A DNA stretch of 6,032 nt from RGIG1752 sp045650425. Lineage in GTDB: Bacteria; Bacillota_I; Bacilli_A; RF39; UBA660. A program made the translations under genes and the position numbers. Location: positions 1-6,032 of the forward strand of contig JAZRRD010000097.1 in assembly GCA_045650425.1 (NCBI GenBank), in the 5' to 3' direction. Numbering within the stretch: the stretch's first letter is position 1; every line of letters starts with the position of its first letter. The notes beneath the pieces are model-generated. The model did no database searches. It worked only from the letters and a program-made list of their open reading frames with translations, and was not told the DNA's origin. Shown here piece by piece: positions 1 through 4,856 of this stretch.

Positions 1-345
1 TTTTTTATAAATATCAAAATAAAAATTTAATTTTGTATGTTTCTTTTTTACAGTTAAACTATTATAAAGATATTTATTCCACTCTAAAAATGGTTCAGTA
101 AATATGCAAGCCATCTTATACTTTCTTTTTCTATCAAAAAAGAACAAATTATCAAATGTATAAATTATTATTGTAAGTACGGATACATATAATGTTATAT
201 ACTTCCAATTTCCAATAATTAAATTAAAAATAGTTATATCATTATATAATCTTCCAACAATATAAAATATGAGTAAATCTATAATACCAATTATAAAAGA
301 AACTTTTAAATACTTATTTATTCTAAAGCCAAAATTACTTATCAT
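1..345 (-). CDS. Membrane protein, N-terminal 115 residues (runs off left edge)
   Basis: An open frame of 115 codons runs from an ATG at 345 to the window edge without a stop, so the C-terminus is missing. The ATG lies inside the last codons of the metallohydrolase gene (11-base overlap, different frame). It is preceded by AGGGAG (354-359) with an 8-base spacing, so translational coupling is likely. The start reads MISNFGFRINKYLKVSFIIG. Two hydrophobic segments are visible, at about residues 14-32 and 49-70, separated by a short polar link and followed by a basic stretch (DRKRKYK) and a more polar region from about residue 72. This suggests a membrane protein with at least two helices and a cytoplasmic C-terminal part. 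I do not recognise the family. The tight overlap implies it works with the metallohydrolase, perhaps as a membrane anchor or a pore-type effector, but that is inference. Confidence 0.8.
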   Translation of the reverse strand, partial: MISNFGFRINKYLKVSFIIGIIDLLIFYIVGRLYNDITIFNLIIGNWKYITLYVSVLTIIIYTFDNLFFFDRKRKYKMACIFTEPFLEWNKYLYNSLTVKKKHTKLNFYFDIYKK

Positions 346-1231
346 TTTCTATACTCCCTATATATTTATATCCACTCAAATACTTTCCTGTAATATATTT
401 TAAATTTTTAGGGCCTGTATTATAATCGCTATTGCTAACAAAAAAATCTGAATAACCATTATCACATATTATAATAATATCTTTTGCAGTATTTTGAGTT
501 ATAGTTTCATAACCATTATAATAGTCCAAATTTTCGCTTGGTGCTTCGCCAATTATTATAACTTTAGGTTCAATTTTTTCTAGTATTTCATTAGGAATTC
601 TACCACTGTTTCTCCCGTGATGTGCTGCAAAAATAACATCTGCCTTAATCCATTCAACATTATCTTTTATATTATTCATATAATCTGTCTCTAAATCCCC
701 AAACCAGTAAGCATTTATTCCATTACTTAAAGAATAAGTGATTATTGGAGAAATATTATTGGGATTATTTCCTTTTTTAGCTTCATTTAATGCATCTTTA
801 AAATACTTATCACTTATATCAGGCCATTTAATATTTATTCCGGACGATCCTATTTCTTCATTTCCATCATTCATATATTTTCTTTTACATCCCTTATATA
901 AATAAAATGTTTTTTCACTATCACGAAGCTCACAATACTTTTTAAAGTCATCTGTAGGCTCTAATTTTACTGTTTCATTTTTTACACAATAAAAATTATT
1001 TAACAAAAAGTTATCTGCTAAATATTTTAAACCTCTTATGTGGTCATCATCCGGATGAGTAGAAATCATACGAATAATTTTTTTGTTTTCACTTTCTTTT
1101 CTTAATTCTTGAATGATGTCTTTCTTTTTGTCCTCATCAATGCAGCAATCAATTATAGTAAAATTATTACTTCCATGTTTAATATAAAACATATCTCCAT
1201 TATTTGTAGAGAAAGATTTAATTTTAATCAA
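335..1231 (-). CDS. ComEC-type metallo-beta-lactamase-fold hydrolase
   Basis: 298 residues, TTG start at 1231. The metal site is complete for the ComEC/Rec2 subfamily: STHPDDDHIRG at 57-67 (an HxDxDH motif, H59/D61/D63/H64), the bridging aspartate in YWFGDLE (D179), and AAHHGRNSG at 202-210 (H203/H204). In this subfamily an aspartate replaces the second histidine of the usual HxHxDH. Members hydrolyse phosphodiester or related bonds, and the domain occurs fused to the ComEC DNA-uptake channel, as stand-alone enzymes, and in some antiphage systems (for example AVAST type 1). No signal peptide or membrane segment is visible, so it is probably cytosolic. The gene overlaps the downstream membrane-protein gene and has its own promoter and a near-perfect SD, so the two form an operon. 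The fold and metal site are certain; the substrate is unknown. It is not a ComEC channel, because the transmembrane domain is absent. Confidence 0.93.
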   Translation of the reverse strand: MIKIKSFSTNNGDMFYIKHGSNNFTIIDCCIDEDKKKDIIQELRKESENKKIIRMISTHPDDDHIRGLKYLADNFLLNNFYCVKNETVKLEPTDDFKKYCELRDSEKTFYLYKGCKRKYMNDGNEEIGSSGINIKWPDISDKYFKDALNEAKKGNNPNNISPIITYSLSNGINAYWFGDLETDYMNNIKDNVEWIKADVIFAAHHGRNSGRIPNEILEKIEPKVIIIGEAPSENLDYYNGYETITQNTAKDIIIICDNGYSDFFVSNSDYNTGPKNLKYITGKYLSGYKYIGSIENDK

Positions 1232-1236
1232 AATAA

Positions 1237-1245
1237 CACCTCCCT
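1237..1245 (-). promoter_or_regulatory. Ribosome binding site fixing a TTG start
   Basis: Reading the minus strand, AGGGAGGTG is followed by TTATTT and then TTG (1231-1229). It matches the full AGGAGGTG Shine-Dalgarno at proper spacing. The nearest in-frame ATG (Met14) lies after conserved-looking N-terminal beta-strand sequence and has no such site, so the TTG is the start. Confidence 0.88.
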
Positions 1246-1270
1246 AACCAAAGATTAAAATTTGTCATTT

Positions 1271-1279
1271 ATTATATCA
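1271..1279 (-). promoter_or_regulatory. Extended -10 promoter of the metallohydrolase operon
   Basis: The minus strand reads TGATATAAT, a perfect TGnTATAAT extended -10, about 40 bases upstream of the TTG start. No good -35 hexamer stands out 16-18 bases upstream, as is common for extended -10 promoters. The start point should fall near 1264. The same nine bases occur upstream of two other minus-strand genes in this window. Confidence 0.65.
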
Positions 1280-1307
1280 TATTTAACTTAATTATTTATA
1301 TTTAAAT

Positions 1308-1337
1308 AAAAAAAATTATTAACATATAAATGTTAAT
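1308..1337 (-). terminator. AU-only hairpin with U-tract (second, tandem terminator)
   Basis: ATTAACAT and ATGTTAAT (1318-1325/1330-1337) form an 8-bp perfect stem with a 4-base loop. On the minus strand the stem is followed by AA and then eight Ts (1315-1308). It lies just downstream of the stronger hairpin at 1352-1381, so the two act as tandem terminators for the 319-aa gene. The stem has no C at the base and is weak. It could instead be an operator upstream of the metallohydrolase promoter. Confidence 0.5.
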
Positions 1338-1350
1338 GTTTGTTATATTC

Positions 1351-1381
1351 AAAAACGACTATGTATTTTTATAGCCGTTTT
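1351..1381 (-). terminator. Rho-independent terminator of the 319-aa gene
   Basis: The arms 1352-1362 (AAAACGACTAT) and 1371-1381 (ATAGCCGTTTT) pair over 11 positions with an 8-base loop. The one imperfect position is a G-U wobble in minus-strand RNA but an A-C mismatch in plus-strand RNA, so the hairpin favours the minus strand. In that direction it ends in CGTTTTT. It sits 70-100 bases after the stop of the 319-aa gene. Confidence 0.75.
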
Positions 1382-1450
1382 AATTTTGTTTACATTTGTT
1401 TTTTTAATATTTCTTTCAATAGTTTACTATTCTTTTATCAATCATTTAAT

Positions 1451-2410
1451 TTATCTAAAATATTTATATCTATCTTCCTTTTTTACAAGTTTCTTTATAG
1501 ATTCTATTTCATCTTTTAATCTTATTTCTCGATCAGGTATAAAAAATTCATTTGATTTCACTTCAAAATAAGCTTTTTGATTTTCATCAAATACCATCCG
1601 TGGAAGCTGAAATATTGTAAAATCATTCAATAAATAATTATAAAAAGTTTCATATATATTTGGAACAGATGTAGTAATAGTTTTTGTAGTTCTTTCTACT
1701 GAATGATATCCTAGGTAACATACAAATACTTCTTTTAAAACATCAAGCAAAGTAGTTTTAATATATCTATTATATTGATATTCAAAATTATACCACGGAG
1801 ATGTTCTGTAAGAATATTGTTCATCTGTTTCATGTATTTCTCTGGGATATTTTTTGTCACGTTCTTCTATTAAATAGCAAAAATATTTAGCATAAAATTC
1901 TGATTCCGTCATAAATCTTATATTTTTTCCTAATCCTTTATTAAAGGTTTCATTAGAATAGCAATTTGCTATGAATTGCATAATATCTCTATCCATTATG
2001 TCATAAGGACTATTTTCATAATTAAGTTGTTTCCTACTATTAATGGTTTCATTTAGGCGAGCTAACTTATCATTTATTCTATCTCTTCGAATCTCACACA
2101 AATGAATCTCATTTTTTTCTTCAATAGTTTGTCGAGAATCGTTAACTTTTTGACTTTGGTATTTTCGATAATAGTTTATAGGTATGAATTTGCTTTTTTT
2201 ATAATTTATAAATGGTTTTGTACGAACAATAAAATATTCCATAAAATAATCCGTTGTTGGATTATTATCATGACCCCCTAATCCAAATGGCATAGAATAA
2301 TCAACAGAAATTCCTAATGGATTTAAATAGCCAACAAAATTAGGGTATTTAAAGCTTTTGGCTGATATTTGTTTATCATTTACAACGCTTGCATCAAAAG
2401 GTAAAATCAT
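1451..2410 (-). CDS. Hypothetical protein, 319 aa, family not recognised
   Basis: I start this gene at the ATG at 2410, not at the farther in-frame ATG at 2452: GAGGAG (2417-2422) sits six bases before 2410, and nothing comparable precedes 2452. The protein begins MILPFDASVV. It has a Gly/Pro/Asn-rich segment near residues 39-53 (MPFGLGGHDNNPTTD), then aromatic and basic residues. Residues 95-130 are highly charged and probably form a coiled coil. The central part (about 165-235) is rich in Tyr and charged residues, and the C-terminus is a charged helix. There are no transmembrane segments, signal peptide or Cys-zinc motif, and I see no catalytic signature I can defend. Composition looks cytosolic. 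It is monocistronic, with its own promoter about 100 bases upstream and tandem terminators downstream. The length and well-formed signals make it a real gene; the function is unknown. Confidence 0.88.
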   Translation of the reverse strand: MILPFDASVVNDKQISAKSFKYPNFVGYLNPLGISVDYSMPFGLGGHDNNPTTDYFMEYFIVRTKPFINYKKSKFIPINYYRKYQSQKVNDSRQTIEEKNEIHLCEIRRDRINDKLARLNETINSRKQLNYENSPYDIMDRDIMQFIANCYSNETFNKGLGKNIRFMTESEFYAKYFCYLIEERDKKYPREIHETDEQYSYRTSPWYNFEYQYNRYIKTTLLDVLKEVFVCYLGYHSVERTTKTITTSVPNIYETFYNYLLNDFTIFQLPRMVFDENQKAYFEVKSNEFFIPDREIRLKDEIESIKKLVKKEDRYKYFR

Positions 2411-2416
2411 AAAATT

Positions 2417-2422
2417 CTCCTC
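2417..2422 (-). promoter_or_regulatory. Ribosome binding site deciding the start of the 319-aa gene
   Basis: The minus strand reads GAGGAG, AATTTT, ATG. This places the start at 2410 and removes 14 codons from the longest possible reading frame. Confidence 0.85.
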
Positions 2423-2447
2423 ATTATATTTAATAATTTTTTTAATA

Positions 2448-2480
2448 AGCACTGATAATAATTAAAAAAATAATAGTGCT
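2448..2480. repeat. Short inverted repeat in the leader of the 319-aa gene
   Basis: AGCACT (2448-2453) and AGTGCT (2475-2480) are exact inverted repeats separated by 21 AT-only bases. They lie within the roughly 95-base leader between the promoter at 2512-2520 and the start codon. It could be a leader hairpin or an operator, but six base pairs with a long loop is weak evidence. Confidence 0.3.
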
Positions 2481-2511
2481 AAATAAATCTATATTTGTTT
2501 TTTTGTCGATT

Positions 2512-2541
2512 ATTATATCATAAAATATAAATATTTTGTAA
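2512..2541 (-). promoter_or_regulatory. Promoter of the 319-aa gene
   Basis: On the minus strand TGATATAAT (2520-2512) is a perfect extended -10. The -35 region TTACAA (2541-2536) lies 18 bases upstream of TATAAT and matches TTGACA poorly. Transcription should start near 2505, giving a leader of about 95 bases. The -35 position coincides with that of the divergent plus-strand promoter. Confidence 0.62.
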
Positions 2542-2565
2542 TGTTTTTCAAAAATATGATATACT
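2536..2565 (+). promoter_or_regulatory. Promoter of the 2572-2680 small RNA
   Basis: TTGTAA (2536-2541, 4 of 6 to TTGACA), an 18-base spacer, and TATACT (2560-2565, 5 of 6) preceded by TGA make an extended -10 promoter pointing right. No plus-strand protein gene follows. A terminator lies only about 110 bases downstream, so the transcript would be a short RNA. Confidence 0.65.
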
Positions 2566-2571
2566 GAACAT

Positions 2572-2680
2572 AGTTAGTAGTTATTACTACCTATAAACTT
2601 ATGCCTAGTGGTAGTTATACTTCCACCAAATGGGCTCCAGATTGATAGAAAACTTAAACTTTATGTTTGAGTTTTTTTTA
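2572..2680 (+). ncRNA. Candidate structured small RNA, about 105-110 nt
   Basis: A good promoter (2536-2565) and a strong terminator (2650-2680) bound a 109-base stretch with no credible protein. Three helices are visible. GTAGT/ACTAC (2577-2581/2586-2590) has a TATT loop. The composite stem pairs GCCTA with TGGGC (2603-2607/2631-2635) and continues inward as GTGG-T-AGT with ACT-T-CCAC (2608-2615/2619-2626), with one U-U mismatch and a 3-base loop. The third helix is the terminator hairpin. ACTACC (2586-2591) can alternatively pair with GGTAGT (2610-2615), so two conformations are possible. The stretch 2603-2640 is much richer in G and C than its surroundings, as expected for a structured RNA in an AT-rich genome. 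I do not recognise a known family. Exact ends are inferred. It could be a regulatory sRNA or an RNA antitoxin. Confidence 0.6.
2650..2680 (+). terminator. Rho-independent terminator of the small RNA
   Basis: AAACTTAAAC (2650-2659) pairs with GTTTGAGTTT (2665-2674) over 10 bp with one wobble and a 5-base loop. The T-run continues to 2679. Confidence 0.85.
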
Positions 2681-2695
2681 TTATATTTATGCAAC

Positions 2696-2720
2696 AAAAA
2701 AAAGCCTCGAAAGATAAGCT
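2696..2720 (-). terminator. Rho-independent terminator of the 243-aa gene
   Basis: Directly after the TAA stop the minus strand reads AAGCTTATC, TTTC, GAGGCTT and a run of Ts (2703-2696). The stem contains one wobble and a small bulge. Its first bases touch the stop codon, so there is essentially no 3' untranslated spacer. It converges with the plus-strand terminator at 2650-2680. Confidence 0.72.
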
Positions 2721-3452
2721 TTATTTTTTAAATATTCTTCGTCTTGTTTTTTTTGTTTCTTCTTTTTTTGATGTTAAAAAATCATCCATTAAATCACAAT
2801 ATGTTTCTTCAGAAATATCACCATACATTTGAAGCTCTTTATTACCATTCAAATCAGTACACATAATATGTTTGCTATAACTAACATTTGATTTTATATT
2901 TTTATCATAATATGACTTTTTATTTTTACCTAAAATTATTTTATTATCAATCGCTTGTAAAATTTCATGTCTAACATATGGTTTAAATGTTTTACTACCA
3001 TCTAAATCTTCATAGGTATCCCAAAATTGTTCCTCAGATATAAAGTTTCCATCATGATCACATAATAAAGTTCCATATCCTTTACCTCTTATACTTCTTG
3101 TTTTAGAAAGTGGATTATTATTATTTTTATAATTTACTATTGTAGAATTAGTACGCACTTTTAAATCAGCATCAACAAATCTTATTATTTCTTTATCAAA
3201 ATACTTTGAATGCTGTTCGATTTTTAATACATTATCAAATTTATGAATCACAAAATCATAATCACTAGTTTTAGCATTTACTACTAATCCTTCTGGCAAA
3301 ACTGTAATATTTAAACTATCGCTATCAATAAGTTCAATAAAATTATTGGGAATCCCAAAAAAAACATGTACACCTTGATATTTTTTTATATCTTCGACCA
3401 AATCAAATAATAATGGGATATCTTTAACAGAAACAATACCTTCTTTTGACAT
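2721..3452 (-). CDS. Hypothetical protein, 243 aa, family not recognised
   Basis: ATG start at 3452 with a perfect AAAGGAGG (3459-3466) six bases upstream. The first 105 residues look like an alternating beta-rich domain (runs such as GVHVFFGIP, LNITVLPEGLVVNA and YDFVIHKFDNVLKIEQ). A low-complexity Asn stretch (109-113) and a basic, Gly-containing linker (SKTRSIRGKGYG) follow. The second half contains Asp-Gly turns (DHDG, DLDG) and ends in a strongly basic tail with KKTRRRIFKK. There are no membrane segments or signal peptide. The basic tail could bind nucleic acid or simply be a charged terminus. The gene stands alone: it has an extended -10 promoter in the 42-base gap behind it and a terminator abutting its stop. 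It is clearly a real gene by its signals; the function is unknown. Confidence 0.9.
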   Translation of the reverse strand: MSKEGIVSVKDIPLLFDLVEDIKKYQGVHVFFGIPNNFIELIDSDSLNITVLPEGLVVNAKTSDYDFVIHKFDNVLKIEQHSKYFDKEIIRFVDADLKVRTNSTIVNYKNNNNPLSKTRSIRGKGYGTLLCDHDGNFISEEQFWDTYEDLDGSKTFKPYVRHEILQAIDNKIILGKNKKSYYDKNIKSNVSYSKHIMCTDLNGNKELQMYGDISEETYCDLMDDFLTSKKEETKKTRRRIFKK

Positions 3453-3458
3453 ACAAAA

Positions 3459-3466
3459 CCTCCTTT
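3459..3466 (-). promoter_or_regulatory. Perfect Shine-Dalgarno of the 243-aa gene
   Basis: The minus strand reads AAAGGAGG, TTTTGT, ATG. It is the strongest ribosome binding site in the window and fixes the start at 3452. Confidence 0.85.
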
Positions 3467-3475
3467 AGTTCATTT

Positions 3476-3484
3476 ATTATATCA
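3476..3484 (-). promoter_or_regulatory. Extended -10 promoter of the 243-aa gene
   Basis: The minus strand reads TGATATAATAAATGA, nearly identical to the site before the metallohydrolase operon (both share TGATATAATAAATGA). It fits in the gap between the nucleotidyltransferase stop (3495) and this gene, giving a leader of about 15-20 bases. The -35 region would lie inside the upstream gene and is not recognisable. Confidence 0.58.
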
Positions 3485-3494
3485 TTAAAAAATA

Positions 3495-4715
3495 TCAAAA
3501 TCTACTTTGTTTATTATTCCAAGTTGTAGGTTTAACAAGTACTCTATACTGTAGTGGATTAATTTTTTCAGTATATAATTTTTCACATTTTTCTTTTATA
3601 TAATCAAGTAACTCATTAATAATTGAATATTTATCAGTAAAATCATTTGCTATTTTTGCTAAGTAAAATAACTGTTGATATTGTTCATCAGCTATATTAA
3701 AAGTATTATTAATTTTCCTGCTAAATCTTTCTATCATCTGTAATACAATAAAATAAAAATAATCAAAATCGTGTTCTTTATTAATAAATTTTTCATTTAA
3801 CTTTAATCTTCGATTTTCTAAAATAAAAATTAATTCTAATATTTCATCTTTATCAAGTATAGTATTTTCAATATTATCTTCCTCATCAAAAGGATTTATA
3901 TTATCCAAATTATTTAAATTTAATTTTTTTCTACATAAATTAACCAATTTTTTTAATTTATCAATTCTATTTAGTTTATTTGAATCACTTGAAATACACT
4001 CTGTAAATTCCCATATAAATTCATCATCTGGAATTTTAGATTTACAAAATCTTTCTGCGTATGCTTTATCATTATAAATTTTCCAAACTTTTGCAGGTGG
4101 TAAATAACAACATCCTATACCTCTAGAATAAAATTTTCTTATCTTTTCTAACAACAAATAATAATTCATATCAAAATCAGAAGAATCATTTTTATAGAGT
4201 TCTAAAAGCAAATTAATATCTTCATATATATAATATAATTGATTTATCAGGTCATTTTTATCTAATATAGGTAAAGGTTTAGAGTATAGATCTTTAATAA
4301 ATTTTTGTAAATCTTTTATTTTCAATAAACTTTTATCATCCGCATAAAAAAAGATTTCTCCATAACCAATAATTGTTAATAAAGCATTTTTTTGTTGTTT
4401 GTAAGCTTCTTGTGCTTCAAAATAGTAACCTTGAATATTTCTAACAAAATATTCAAATCGATAATTATTTATTAATTCTACCCCTCTAATAATATTTCCA
4501 CCATTTTTATTATTATTAGATTCTTCACTAAAAGTTTCATCCATTATTATCTGAATATCTATGTCGGAATAATCATTATTATCATCATTTTTAAAACTGC
4601 CACAAAAAATCATACCTAAAATATGACTTTTGTCATTATTTTTTAAATAATTTTCAGTAAATAATTCTAAAACTTTTTTCTTTTTTTTATTAACAATTTC
4701 GCTATTAAGAGGCAT
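3495..4715 (-). CDS. Nucleotidyltransferase (pol-beta superfamily) with duplicated helical domain
   Basis: 406 residues from the ATG at 4715. A GTG nine bases farther out lies inside the likely SD (GGTGAT, 4725-4720), so I do not use it. The N-terminal domain (about 28-130) has the superfamily signature: FCGSF (37-41), then NDYSDIDIQII with catalytic D51 and D53, and a probable third acid at E88 (RFEYFV). These enzymes transfer a nucleotidyl group to a hydroxyl; relatives include aminoglycoside and lincosamide adenylyltransferases and the MNT part of MNT/HEPN pairs. A helical region (about 150-215) ends in CCYLPPAKVWKIY. Residues 290-337 repeat the pattern of 155-201 (DFDxxYxxxLxxIxxF), suggesting a second copy of the helical bundle. 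Small members of the superfamily are about 250 aa, so the extra length fits this. No R-x(4-6)-H HEPN motif was found in either copy. The substrate is unknown; drug modification, toxin control and signal synthesis remain open. Confidence 0.87.
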   Translation of the reverse strand: MPLNSEIVNKKKKKVLELFTENYLKNNDKSHILGMIFCGSFKNDDNNDYSDIDIQIIMDETFSEESNNNKNGGNIIRGVELINNYRFEYFVRNIQGYYFEAQEAYKQQKNALLTIIGYGEIFFYADDKSLLKIKDLQKFIKDLYSKPLPILDKNDLINQLYYIYEDINLLLELYKNDSSDFDMNYYLLLEKIRKFYSRGIGCCYLPPAKVWKIYNDKAYAERFCKSKIPDDEFIWEFTECISSDSNKLNRIDKLKKLVNLCRKKLNLNNLDNINPFDEEDNIENTILDKDEILELIFILENRRLKLNEKFINKEHDFDYFYFIVLQMIERFSRKINNTFNIADEQYQQLFYLAKIANDFTDKYSIINELLDYIKEKCEKLYTEKINPLQYRVLVKPTTWNNKQSRF

Positions 4716-4718
4716 TTT

Positions 4719-4735
4719 TATCACCGTAAGTGATA
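4719..4735. promoter_or_regulatory. Inverted repeat between -10 and start codon of the nucleotidyltransferase gene
   Basis: TATCAC (4719-4724), a 5-base spacer and GTGATA (4730-4735) form a 6+6 inverted repeat. It directly abuts the -10 and includes the GGTGAT that serves as SD. The position suits a repressor operator, or a small hairpin masking the SD if transcription starts far enough upstream. Six-base arms can arise by chance. Confidence 0.4.
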
Positions 4736-4743
4736 TTCTAGCA
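4735..4743 (-). promoter_or_regulatory. Extended -10 promoter of the nucleotidyltransferase gene
   Basis: The minus strand reads TGCTAGAAT, a TGn extension plus TAGAAT (5 of 6 to TATAAT). Transcription would start near 4728, leaving a leader of only about 13 bases that contains GGTGAT. No clear -35 is seen. Confidence 0.48.
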
Positions 4744-4815
4744 TAAAAGTATTAAAAAGTCATTACAATAAAAAAATTAAAATTACAAAAAATATTATAT
4801 ATTTTATTTAATTTA

Positions 4816-4824
4816 TGATATTAT
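4816..4824 (+). promoter_or_regulatory. Extended -10 promoter of the LOG-family gene
   Basis: TGATATTAT is a TGn extension plus TATTAT (5 of 6). It lies about 33 bases before the ATG, giving a leader of about 25 bases. The -35 is not recognisable in the AT-only sequence. It is divergent from the nucleotidyltransferase promoter about 75 bases away. Confidence 0.5.
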
Positions 4825-4842
4825 AGTTTACTAATAAATTCT

Positions 4843-4851
4843 AAAGGTGAT
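4843..4851 (+). promoter_or_regulatory. Ribosome binding site of the LOG-family gene
   Basis: AAAGGTGAT followed by TTTTT and ATG (4857). It uses the 3' part of the full SD (AAGGAGGTGAT), as does the divergent nucleotidyltransferase gene. The 12 bases AGGTGATTTTTT (4845-4856) recur exactly at 5595-5606. Confidence 0.75.
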
Positions 4852-4856
4852 TTTTT

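Noticed and set aside
1386..1571. Plus-strand frame of 61 codons, hydrophobic (FVFLIFLSIVYY-like)
   Set aside because: Much of it lies antisense to the 3' end of the well-supported 319-aa gene. It has no SD, and its hydrophobicity only reflects T-rich sequence.
1411..2452. Upstream ATG at 2452 as start of the 319-aa gene
   Set aside because: The ATG at 2410 has GAGGAG at six-base spacing. The outer ATG has no SD and would add a lysine/isoleucine-rich leader encoded by AT-only sequence.
2601..2645. Short frame in the small RNA encoding MPSGSYTSTKWAPD
   Set aside because: There is no ribosome binding site upstream (CTATAAACTT), and the codons coincide with the stable stem 2603-2635. A dual-function RNA is not excluded but is unsupported.
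2572..2680. Type III toxin-antitoxin RNA
   Set aside because: Such antitoxins are tandem repeats upstream of a co-directional toxin gene. Here there are no tandem repeats, and the next gene is convergent.
3002..3058. Possible EF-hand calcium sites in the 243-aa protein (DHDG, DLDG turns)
   Set aside because: The spacing of acidic residues around the Gly does not fit the 12-residue EF-hand loop (DxDxDGxIxxxE); the Gly falls at the wrong position.
3495..4715. HEPN RNase domain in the helical part of the nucleotidyltransferase
   Set aside because: No R-x(4-6)-H motif is present in either helical copy, so an active HEPN toxin cannot be claimed.
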